This document shows, piece after piece, positions 1 through 6,054 of a stretch of 7,757 nt of DNA (within the stretch, counting starts at the first letter, position 1; each line of letters starts with the position of its first letter). The notes below the pieces were generated by a model. That model saw only the letters and a list, made by a program, of their open reading frames with translations. It searched no databases and was not told where the DNA came from. A program made the position numbers and the translations under genes. Origin of the DNA: JAKFEW01 sp036675505 (lineage in GTDB: Bacteria > Cyanobacteriota > Sericytochromatia > S15B-MN24 > JAQBPE01); the NCBI GenBank assembly GCA_036675505.1, contig JAKFEW010000037.1, positions 1-7,757 of the forward strand, read 5' to 3'.

Positions 1-675
1 ATCGTCTTCGTCGACAACTGCTACGGCGAGTTCACCGAATGCACCGAGCCGCTCGAGCGCGGCGCGGACCTGATCGCGGGCTCCTTGATCAAGAACCCCG
101 GCGCGGGCATCGTGCCGATGGGCGGCTACGTGGCCGGCCGCGAGGACCTGATCCACGCCTGCGCCTGCCGCTTCACGGCGCCGGGCATCGGCCGGGCGGG
201 CGGCGGGACCCTGGACACGCTCCGGCTCATGTACCAGGGGCTCTTCATGGCGCCGCACGTGGTCGGCGAGGCCGTGAAGGGCGCCACGCTGGCGGCCAGG
301 GTCTACTCGGCGCTGGGCTACACCGTGAGCCCGGCCTGGGACGAGCCGCGCACGGACATCATCCAGTCCGTGAAGTTCGAGGACCCGGACAAGCTGGTGG
401 CCTTCTGCCGCGGCATCCAGGCCTCGAGCCCGATCAACTCGTACGTCACGCCGATTCCGGACGTGGTGCCGGGCTACGAGGACGCGGTCGTGATGGCCGG
501 CGGCACCTTCATCGAGGGCTCGACGATCGAGCTGTCGGCCGACGGCCCCCTGCGCGAGCCCTACGCGGCTTACTTGCAGGGGGGACTGAACTACAGCCAC
601 TGCCGCATCGGGGTGGCGCGCGCCTTGAGCAAGATGGGAGCCCACCATGGGACATCAGCAGCTGCCCGGGTCTAG
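1..675 (+). CDS. PLP-dependent methionine gamma-lyase family protein (YnbB / 'aluminum resistance protein' type), 3' part only
   Basis: The reading frame is open from the first base and ends at TAG 673-675, giving the last 224 residues of a protein that is usually about 410-430 aa, so roughly the N-terminal half lies off the window. Seen: DNCYGEF at fragment residues 5-11, then GSLIKNPG at 27-34, whose Lys31 is the expected Schiff-base lysine for pyridoxal phosphate; RFTAPGIG, QGLFMAPH, the SPINSYVTPIP stretch, PGYEDAVVMAGGTF, and IELSADGPLREPY near the end. These match the Met_gamma_lyase family (fold-type I PLP enzymes) closely. Family knowledge: a cytoplasmic enzyme related to cystathionine/methionine lyases by fold; the physiological substrate is poorly defined and the 'aluminum resistance' label is historical. 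The last residues (from about KMGAHHG) run over the start of the downstream Nudix gene. Family assignment is firm; the reaction is uncertain. Confidence 0.9.
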   Translation: MVFVDNCYGEFTECTEPLERGADLIAGSLIKNPGAGIVPMGGYVAGREDLIHACACRFTAPGIGRAGGGTLDTLRLMYQGLFMAPHVVGEAVKGATLAARVYSALGYTVSPAWDEPRTDIIQSVKFEDPDKLVAFCRGIQASSPINSYVTPIPDVVPGYEDAVVMAGGTFIEGSTIELSADGPLREPYAAYLQGGLNYSHCRIGVARALSKMGAHHGTSAAARV

Positions 676-1129
676 CGGCCCTCACTCCACGTCCCACCCG
701 CGCGTGCGGGTGGCGGTCGTGGTCATGCAGGGCGACGACGTCCTGCTGGTGCGCCACCGCAAGGGCGATCGCACCTACTGGCTCTTGCCCGGCGGCGGCC
801 TCGACTACGGCGAGACGATCGAAACGTGCGCCCGCCGCGAGCTGCTGGAAGAGACCGGCCTCACGATCGAGCCGCGCCAGTACCTGTTCTTGTCGGAGGC
901 GATCGCCCCCGACAAGAGCCGCCACATCCTGAACGTCTTCCTGCTCGCCGAAGCCACGGGCGGCACCCTCACCCGGCCCGAGGAGGACGTGATCGAGGAG
1001 ATCGCCTGGAAGCCGATCCGGGAGCTGCCCGGGCTGACGCTCTTTCCGGCCATTCAGCAGGAGCTGGTGGCGGCGTGGGAGAAGGGGTTCAGCGAGGGGA
1101 TGCGGTACCTGGGGGCGCGGTGGACTTGA
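647..1129 (+). CDS. Nudix hydrolase
   Basis: A 160-aa protein of normal length for a single-domain Nudix enzyme. It carries a perfect Nudix box GX5EX7REUXEEXGU at residues 50-72 (G50, E56, R64-E65, E68-E69, G71), the Mg2+-binding loop-helix-loop that hydrolyses nucleoside diphosphates linked to another moiety. The preceding VRVAVVVMQGDDVLLVRH (19-37) and WLLPGGG (45-51) are the usual first strands of the fold. The substrate cannot be read from the sequence; (d)NTP, dinucleotide polyphosphate or nucleotide-sugar pools are all possible. The ATG at 647 is preceded by GGGAG (636-640) at 6 nt, inside the upstream lyase gene, and the two frames overlap by 29 bp, so the pair is probably one operon with coupled translation. 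The first 18 residues are hydrophilic and not conserved-looking, so a slightly later start is conceivable, but no better ATG/SD combination is visible. Confidence 0.93.
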   Translation: MGHQQLPGSSGPHSTSHPRVRVAVVVMQGDDVLLVRHRKGDRTYWLLPGGGLDYGETIETCARRELLEETGLTIEPRQYLFLSEAIAPDKSRHILNVFLLAEATGGTLTRPEEDVIEEIAWKPIRELPGLTLFPAIQQELVAAWEKGFSEGMRYLGARWT

Positions 1130-1156
1130 GGCCGGGGACGAAAACGCTCCGCCCTC
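1128..1156 (+). terminator. Hairpin at the end of the lyase-Nudix operon, probable terminator
   Basis: Left arm 1128-1137 (GAGGCCGGGG) pairs with right arm 1147-1156 (CTCCGCCCTC) with one C-C mismatch and one G-U pair. An inner CG/CG pair closes an AAAA loop (1141-1144) beyond a one-base A bulge at 1138. The stem begins within the Nudix TGA stop and lies in the 30-bp gap to the convergent protease gene. The downstream plus-strand sequence (TAATTCCCCTTCTTATT) is T-enriched but not a clean T run, so this is a plausible rather than canonical intrinsic terminator; it could serve both converging units. Confidence 0.5.
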
Positions 1157-1159
1157 GAC

Positions 1160-3727
1160 CTAATTCCCCTTCTTATTGACCGTCAACTCCGCGATCGCCG
1201 TCAGATACCCCTTGATCGAGAACCCGCCGAAGAGCGAGCCGTGGCTCTGCGCGTAGGGCGAGGGGGCTTCGATCCGCACGTAGCGGCCGCTGACGGTGGG
1301 GACGGGGAAGTTGTACCAGTGCAGCTCCTTGTCCTCGGGCCGGATCTTGTCGAACGCCTTCACGAAGGTCCAGTTCACCTTGTCGTTGCTGACGTAGAAC
1401 TTGACCTCCTGCGGGAAGGCCTCCGAGATGATCTTCGGGGGGCTCAGCAGGTGGAAGGACTTGATCACCTGGCTGGTGCCCAGATCGGCGATCGCCCACT
1501 CGGTCTCGGAGGCGATCTTGCGCGACGAGACCCAGAAGGTGTTGGGGTCGCCGTCGACCATGGCCCAGGAGGGATAGAACACGCCGTAGTAGTTGGAGCT
1601 GGTGGTGCGGATGATGGCGTTCTCCTCGCCGTTGACCACGAACTCGGCCACCTGGTTGTAGTACAGGCCGTTGTCGGGGTTGGTGTTGGAGCCCGTGATG
1701 TTCATGCGCACGTAGCGGGCCTGCACCGGCGGGATGTTCCAGCGGCGCCAGGTGTTGGTGTCGAGCTTGAAGCCGACCTCGGCCGCCACGGTCGTCCACG
1801 TCACGTTGTCCTGGCTGACTTCGAGCGTGAAGTCCGAGGGGAACAGGAACGGGTAGTGGGTGGTGCTCAACGCGGCGATCGAGCTGATCGGCTGCACGCG
1901 GCCGGTGTCGAGCATCAGCCAGGTCGGGCCGTCGGTCAGGCGGCGGGCCGAGGACCAGAAGGTCTCGGTGTTCTTGTCGTGGGCCATCTCGGCCGGGAAC
2001 TGAAGCGTCTCGTAGAGGTTGTGGAAGTCCGAGGCGAAGATCTTGGACACGCCCACCAACGGCGCGAGCGCGCCGGTCATGTTGATGCGGCCATGGCCGA
2101 AGTGGATGTCGAAGCCCTTGTCGCCGAGGTCGACGGCCGAGGCCTTGATCACGTCCTTGACCATCTGCGGGGTGTAGCCCGGCTTGAGGGTCTTGATCAT
2201 GGCGGCGTAGGCGCTGGTGTAGGCGGCCGCGTAGGAGGTGCCCTGCTCGGTGGAGTAGCTGCTGCCCATGCCGGTGGTCAGGATGCTCTCGCCGGGAGCG
2301 CAGACGGTCATCCAGTCGCCGTAGCTGGCCCAGGACGGGCGGGCGTCCACCTGGTTGGTGGCGCCGACGGCCACGATCGTGAGGTCGCGGGCCCAGCCGG
2401 CGGGGAAGGTCTTCACCGGCACGCCCTGGTTGCCCATGGCGGCCACGGTGGTGACGTTGAAGGTCTGGGCGAACTCGATCGCGCTCTTGACCGCGGCGTC
2501 GTCGATCAGGCTGCCGACCGACAGGTTGATCACGCTGGCGCGGTTGCGCACGGCGTAGTTGATGCCGTCGATGAGGCTCGAGCTGGTGCCGACGCCTTCC
2601 GAGTTGAGGGCCTTGATCGGAATCACGCGGCTGTTGAAGGCCAGGCCCAGCCCGCCCACGCTGTTGGAGGCGGCGGCGATGATGCCGGCGGCCTTGGTGC
2701 CGTGGCCGTTGTCGTCGTTCACGTTGCCGGTGCCGTCGTAGGAGTTCCAGCCGTTCACGTCGTCGACGCGGCCGTTGCCGTCGTCGTCCTTGTTGTTGCC
2801 GGGCACCTCGGCGGTGTTGACGAAGAGGTTGTTCTTGAGGTCCGGGTGGGTGATCTGCACGCCGGTGTCGATCACGGCCACGACGGCGTCGGGCGAGCCG
2901 ACGGTGTAGCTCCAGCCCACGGCCGCGTTGATCTTCGTGAGGGCCCACTGCTCGCCGTAGCGGGGGTCAGGGGGCGTGAAGCCGGCCTGCTGGCCGGTGA
3001 AGAGGGTGTCGCGGGTGACGTCGGTGAAGACGCTCTCCTTGAGCAAGGTGGTGCGCACGGTGTCGTAGGCCAGATCGGGGCTGTAGTAGGCCACCACGAA
3101 GTTCATGCCGGGGAAGCGGTAGTACTTGATGCCGGCCTTCTGGAGGGCCTTCTCCACCGTGGCCCGGGGGGCGCCCTCGGTGAAGCGCACCACCACGCGG
3201 CCCGTGACGTAGACGTTGGTCGCGTCCATGCTGGTGCGGGCGATGTTGAGCGCGCCGTCGCGGACGGTCAGGATGCCCTTGCCCTTGTTGCCCTTGGGCA
3301 GATTCACGATCACCTGGTGGGGCTGCGACTTCTTGGGCGTCATCAGGTCGGCGCCGATGTAGAAGCGCACGGTACTCTTGTTGAGGTTGGCGCCCTCGAT
3401 GATGAAGCCGGTCTTGTTCGGGATGATGCTGGTGACGACCGGGGTCTTCTCGGCGCTCAGGGCCGTGTTGAAGCTGCCGGGGGTGCCGGCCACCTTGACC
3501 ACGTGCTTGGGCAGGTTCGGCTCCACGGGCAAGGCCAGCGTGAAGTAGGTGTCGCCGGCCCCGTTGGGGTCGACCACGAAGCCGGGCTGGGACGCCTCGG
3601 GCGCCAGCTTGCCGTTGCCCAGGGTGAAGATGGGGGTGGTGGTGGGCTGGGCGGTCTGACACCCCGCGAGCGCCATGGCCACGGCCAGGACGAGCCCCTT
3701 GCGACCCATTGCGACGTTGGACGACAC
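1160..3727 (-). CDS. Secreted S8 (subtilisin-like) serine protease lipoprotein with two discoidin domains
   Basis: An 855-aa predicted surface lipoprotein protease, starting at GTG 3727 and ending at TAG 1160. Signal peptide: basic GRK at 8-10, hydrophobic stretch, lipobox LAGC with lipidated Cys23. Regions in order: Thr/Pro-containing linker; TIG/IPT-like beta segment about 96-159 (weak); propeptide-like segment about 176-241 (GRVVVRFTEGA start), resembling fervidolysin-type prodomains; catalytic domain about 259-554; two F5/8 type C (discoidin) domains about 562-699 and 701-851. Triad: Asp287 (VIDTG), His342 (NGHGTK), Ser498 (QGTSYA), with oxyanion Asn433 (MGNQG). An Asp/Asn-rich loop (KDDDGNGRVDD, 313-323) between Asp and His is typical of S8 relatives and probably binds calcium. 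Both discoidin domains share a TFW-SS motif and a later RYVR strand about 80 residues on. Family knowledge: discoidin domains often bind glycans or surfaces, so an anchored protease acting on extracellular or envelope protein is inferred. A single-gene unit, divergent from gyrB. An in-frame ATG exists at 3790, but the SD and signal peptide favour 3727. Confidence 0.93.
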   Translation of the reverse strand: MSSNVAMGRKGLVLAVAMALAGCQTAQPTTTPIFTLGNGKLAPEASQPGFVVDPNGAGDTYFTLALPVEPNLPKHVVKVAGTPGSFNTALSAEKTPVVTSIIPNKTGFIIEGANLNKSTVRFYIGADLMTPKKSQPHQVIVNLPKGNKGKGILTVRDGALNIARTSMDATNVYVTGRVVVRFTEGAPRATVEKALQKAGIKYYRFPGMNFVVAYYSPDLAYDTVRTTLLKESVFTDVTRDTLFTGQQAGFTPPDPRYGEQWALTKINAAVGWSYTVGSPDAVVAVIDTGVQITHPDLKNNLFVNTAEVPGNNKDDDGNGRVDDVNGWNSYDGTGNVNDDNGHGTKAAGIIAAASNSVGGLGLAFNSRVIPIKALNSEGVGTSSSLIDGINYAVRNRASVINLSVGSLIDDAAVKSAIEFAQTFNVTTVAAMGNQGVPVKTFPAGWARDLTIVAVGATNQVDARPSWASYGDWMTVCAPGESILTTGMGSSYSTEQGTSYAAAYTSAYAAMIKTLKPGYTPQMVKDVIKASAVDLGDKGFDIHFGHGRINMTGALAPLVGVSKIFASDFHNLYETLQFPAEMAHDKNTETFWSSARRLTDGPTWLMLDTGRVQPISSIAALSTTHYPFLFPSDFTLEVSQDNVTWTTVAAEVGFKLDTNTWRRWNIPPVQARYVRMNITGSNTNPDNGLYYNQVAEFVVNGEENAIIRTTSSNYYGVFYPSWAMVDGDPNTFWVSSRKIASETEWAIADLGTSQVIKSFHLLSPPKIISEAFPQEVKFYVSNDKVNWTFVKAFDKIRPEDKELHWYNFPVPTVSGRYVRIEAPSPYAQSHGSLFGGFSIKGYLTAIAELTVNKKGN

Positions 3728-3734
3728 CAAAAAG

Positions 3735-3741
3735 CCTCCTT
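3735..3741 (-). promoter_or_regulatory. Shine-Dalgarno AAGGAGG that fixes the protease start
   Basis: On the minus strand AAGGAGG is followed by 7 nt and then an in-frame GTG at 3727. It lies inside the longer open frame beginning with ATG 3790. The farther ATG would place 21 hydrophilic residues in front of the signal peptide, with the lipobox Cys at position 44, and a later ATG (3709) would be 25 nt from this SD. The GTG start is therefore preferred. Confidence 0.85.
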
Positions 3742-3832
3742 GCGGTAGACAGCGAGGGCGCTCTTCCTGATTGCCCCTGGTTGATTTCATCGGCGAGCGG
3801 CGGCCCAGGCTTGAGGGCTTGCCGGCACTCGG

Positions 3833-3851
3833 ATGATCAAGCCCATGATCA
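3833..3851. repeat. Two ATGATCA copies in direct repeat, 12 bp apart
   Basis: ATGATCA occurs at 3833-3839 and again at 3845-3851; each contains the palindrome TGATCA. They lie in the protease leader region, downstream of its candidate promoter and upstream of its start codon, in otherwise GC-rich sequence. A pair of palindromes could be an operator, but the 12-bp period and short length also allow chance. Confidence 0.3.
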
Positions 3852-3881
3852 CCCAGTGTACTATGCCCTGGTCGGTTGCAT

Positions 3882-3911
3882 GTTAAAACGCGTCACAGTT
3901 TTTGGCGTCAA
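3882..3911 (-). promoter_or_regulatory. Candidate sigma70-type promoter for the protease gene
   Basis: Read on the minus strand, TTGACG (3911-3906, 5/6 to the -35 consensus) is followed after 18 bp by TTTAAC (3887-3882, 4/6 to TATAAT). Transcription would start near 3875, giving a leader of roughly 150 nt. An alternative is TTAACA (3886-3881) as -35 with a poor -10 such as TAGTAC near 3859-3864. The AT-rich setting and orientation support a promoter here, but the exact boxes are uncertain. Confidence 0.4.
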
Positions 3912-3942
3912 GAAACGTTAAAATCGTTCAACCGTCCTTTTG

Positions 3943-3972
3943 ATGACGATTTCGGGTCCAACACGGTATAAT
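3943..3972 (+). promoter_or_regulatory. Sigma70-type promoter of gyrB
   Basis: A perfect -10 hexamer TATAAT lies at 3967-3972, with ATGACG (3943-3948, 4/6 to TTGACA) 18 bp upstream. It stands in a markedly AT-rich island in a GC-rich genome, and the expected start point near 3979 gives a leader of about 33 nt ending in a strong SD for the gyrase subunit gene. An upstream TTGATG at 3940-3945 would give 21-bp spacing and is less likely to be the -35. Confidence 0.72.
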
Positions 3973-3985
3973 ATCTTCTATATTA
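3969..3985. repeat. AT-only inverted repeat over the gyrB -10 and start point
   Basis: TAATAT (3969-3974) and ATATTA (3980-3985) are perfect inverted arms around a 5-bp spacer CTTCT. The element overlaps the -10 hexamer and the predicted transcription start. It could be an operator, a melting-prone discriminator sensitive to supercoiling, or chance in an AT-rich patch. Confidence 0.4.
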
Positions 3986-4001
3986 ATACTCACACAGATT
4001 T

Positions 4002-4008
4002 GGAGGAG
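4002..4008 (+). promoter_or_regulatory. Shine-Dalgarno GGAGGAG that fixes the gyrB start
   Basis: GGAGG at 4002-4006 stands 5 nt before ATG 4012. The open frame extends upstream to a TTG at 3940, but that extension runs through the -10 box and predicted start point and has no comparable SD, so ATG 4012 is chosen. Confidence 0.85.
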
Positions 4009-4011
4009 TGC

Positions 4012-6000
4012 ATGCTGAATAGCATCGATGCGGCAGAGGCGATGAGTGCGGAAACGGCCCAGGCGTCGCACACCGTGTCCGGCGCATACGGCGCCGATCA
4101 GATTCAGGTGCTCGAGGGCCTCGAGCCGGTGCGCAAGCGTCCCGGCATGTACATCGGCACCACCGGCGAGCGCGGCTTGCACCACCTCGTGTACGAGGTG
4201 ATCGACAACGCGATCGACGAGGCGCTGGCGGGTTACTGCACCAACATCCAGGTGACCCTGCACGCGGACCACAGCGTCACGGTCGACGACAACGGCCGCG
4301 GCATCCCGACCGAGATCCACCCGAAGACCGGCAAGTCCACCGTCGAGACGGTCATGACCGTGCTCCACGCGGGCGGCAAGTTCGGCGCGGGCGGCTACAA
4401 GGTGTCGGGCGGCCTGCACGGCGTCGGCGTCTCGGTCGTGAACGCGCTGTCCACCTACCTCGAGGTCGAGGTCCGTCGCAACGGCAAGAAGCACCAGATG
4501 CGCTTCGAGCGCGGCATCACGGTCAAGGAGCTCGCGGTCGTGGGCGAGGTGCCGGAAGGCACGAACGGCACCACGATCACCTTCAAGCCCGACCACACCA
4601 TCTTCGAGTCGATCGAGTTCAACTACGAGACGCTGGCGGCGCGCTTCCGCGAGCTCGCGTACCTCAACCGCGGCATCTCGATCACCTTCACGGAGTTCAA
4701 GCCGGACCCTGAGAACCCGGACGCCGATCTCGAGCACCGCGAGCACTACCTCTACGAGGGTGGCATCGTCCAGATGATCGAGTACCTCAACGAGAACAAG
4801 GACGCGCTACACAAGGTGATCTACTTCTCGGGCCAGAAGGACCAGACGGTCGTCGAGGTCGCGCTGCAGTACACCACGGGCTACAGCGAGAACGTGCTGG
4901 CCTTCGCCAACAACATCAACACCCACGAGGGCGGCACGCACCTGACGGGCTTCCGCAACGTGCTGACGCGCATCCTCAACAACTACGGCCTCAAGGTCTC
5001 CAACCAGATCAAGGAGAACGAGACGACCCTGTCGGGCGAGGACGTGCGCGAGGGCCTGACGGCCGTCATCTCGGTCAAGCTGTCCGAGCCCCAGTTCGAG
5101 GGCCAGACCAAGACCAAGCTCGGCAACGTCGAGGTGCGCGGCATCGTCGAAGGCATCATGAGCGACGCCTTCGGCCACTTCCTCGAGGCCAACCCGCAGG
5201 TCGGCCGCGCGATCATCGGCAAGGCGATCGATGCGCTGCGCGCCCGCGAGGCCGCCCGCAAGGCCCGCGAGCTGACCCGGCGCAAGAGCGCGCTGGAGTC
5301 GAGCACGCTGCCCGGCAAGCTGGCCGATTGCTCCGAGCGCGACGCCGCGAAGTGCGAGCTGTACCTCGTCGAGGGCGACTCGGCCGGCGGCAGCGCCAAG
5401 CAGGGCCGCGACCGCGCCTTCCAGGCGATCCTGCCGCTGCGCGGCAAGATCCTCAACGTCGAGCGCGCGCGCCTCGACAGGATCTACGCCAACGAGGAAA
5501 TCCAGTCGATGATTCTCGCTCTCGGCACGGGCGTGGCCGACGAGTTCGACCTCTCGCGGCTGCGCTACAACAAGATCGTGATCATGACGGACGCCGACGT
5601 GGACGGCGCGCACATCCGCACGCTGCTCCTCACCTTCTTCTACCGCTTCATGAAGCCGCTGGTCGAGGTGGGCCACGTCTACATCGCCCAGCCGCCGCTC
5701 TACAAGCTCGAGAAGGGCAAGACGGTCCACTACGTGTACTCCGACCGCGAGAAGGAGGCGACGCTCGCCACCATGGGCGGCGAGGCGCAGATCAGCCGCT
5801 TCAAGGGCCTCGGCGAGATGATGCCCCAGCAGCTCTGGGACACCACGATGGATCCGGCCAACCGCACGATCCTGCGCGTGACGATCGAGGACGCCGCCGA
5901 GGCGGACCGCATCTTCACGATCCTGATGGGCGACAAGGTCGAGCCCCGCCGCGAGTTCATCCAGCAACACGCGGGCGAGGTCCTCAACCTCGACATCTAG
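4012..6000 (+). CDS. gyrB: DNA gyrase subunit B
   Basis: A 662-aa ATPase/TOPRIM subunit of the type II topoisomerase that introduces negative supercoils as GyrA2GyrB2; cytoplasmic, on DNA. GHKL ATPase domain: general-base Glu62 and Asn66 in YEVIDNAIDEAL, Asp93 and Arg96-Gly97 in VDDNGRGIP, glycine loop SGGLHGVGVS 132-141, Arg156 at the position corresponding to the novobiocin-linked Arg136 of E. coli. Transducer domain with the QTK loop (Lys367 in EGQTKTK). TOPRIM: EGDSAGG with acidic Glu454 and Asp456, PLRGK 475-479, and the metal-binding DADVD at 527-531. The C-terminal tail has KGLGEMMPQQLWDTTMDP and ends NLDI, which favours GyrB over ParE. The roughly 160-residue TOPRIM insertion of enterobacterial GyrB is absent, giving the common shorter length. 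About 26 non-conserved residues precede YGADQIQVLEGL, slightly long for the family. No gyrA, recF or dnaN is adjacent in the window; it has its own promoter and a hairpin after the stop. Intact, no frameshift. Confidence 0.96.
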   Translation: MLNSIDAAEAMSAETAQASHTVSGAYGADQIQVLEGLEPVRKRPGMYIGTTGERGLHHLVYEVIDNAIDEALAGYCTNIQVTLHADHSVTVDDNGRGIPTEIHPKTGKSTVETVMTVLHAGGKFGAGGYKVSGGLHGVGVSVVNALSTYLEVEVRRNGKKHQMRFERGITVKELAVVGEVPEGTNGTTITFKPDHTIFESIEFNYETLAARFRELAYLNRGISITFTEFKPDPENPDADLEHREHYLYEGGIVQMIEYLNENKDALHKVIYFSGQKDQTVVEVALQYTTGYSENVLAFANNINTHEGGTHLTGFRNVLTRILNNYGLKVSNQIKENETTLSGEDVREGLTAVISVKLSEPQFEGQTKTKLGNVEVRGIVEGIMSDAFGHFLEANPQVGRAIIGKAIDALRAREAARKARELTRRKSALESSTLPGKLADCSERDAAKCELYLVEGDSAGGSAKQGRDRAFQAILPLRGKILNVERARLDRIYANEEIQSMILALGTGVADEFDLSRLRYNKIVIMTDADVDGAHIRTLLLTFFYRFMKPLVEVGHVYIAQPPLYKLEKGKTVHYVYSDREKEATLATMGGEAQISRFKGLGEMMPQQLWDTTMDPANRTILRVTIEDAAEADRIFTILMGDKVEPRREFIQQHAGEVLNLDI

Positions 6001-6010
6001 GCAGCTCACG

Positions 6011-6046
6011 CGCGGGGCCGCCGGACGGACGTCCGGCGGCCCCGCG
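6011..6046. terminator. Strong 16-bp GC hairpin after gyrB, probable bidirectional terminator
   Basis: Arms 6011-6026 and 6031-6046 are perfectly complementary (CGCGGGGCCGCCGGAC and its reverse complement) around a GGAC loop. CACG (6007-6010) and CGTG (6050-6053) can extend the stem past a 3-nt bulge. It begins 10 nt after the gyrB TAG and sits 8 nt from the stop of the convergent small gene. There is no T tract on either side, so it may act as a U-less terminator or an mRNA 3'-end stabiliser for both transcripts. Confidence 0.65.
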
Positions 6047-6054
6047 TCGCGTGG

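Noticed and set aside
39..932. 297-aa plus-strand Arg/Gly/Pro-rich frame across the lyase and Nudix genes
   Set aside because: Overlaps two genes with perfect family motifs and has typical +2-frame shadow composition.
1173..2948. 591-aa minus-strand open frame in another frame of the protease gene
   Set aside because: Composition is dominated by Arg, Gln, His and Pro, the signature of a frame-shifted shadow; the real frame has conserved domains throughout.
1241..3748. 835-aa plus-strand open frame opposite the protease gene
   Set aside because: It is rich in Val, Gly, His, Asp and Ala with no recognisable motif, as expected from the complement of GC-rich codons, and the minus strand encodes a clear S8 protease with intact catalytic motifs and SD.
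3940..4011. N-terminal extension of gyrB from TTG 3940
   Set aside because: It would be translated through the -10 box and the predicted transcription start, lacks an SD, and the residues do not resemble any GyrB N-terminus.
3791..4011. Possible replication origin or DnaA-box cluster beside gyrB
   Set aside because: The AT-rich island beside gyrB prompted the check, but no TTATCCACA-like boxes were found and no dnaA, dnaN or recF flank it.
4807..6009. 400-aa minus-strand open frame opposite gyrB
   Set aside because: A mirror of GC-rich gyrB codons, Leu/Ala/Val/Asp-rich without motifs; gyrB is intact in the opposite frame.
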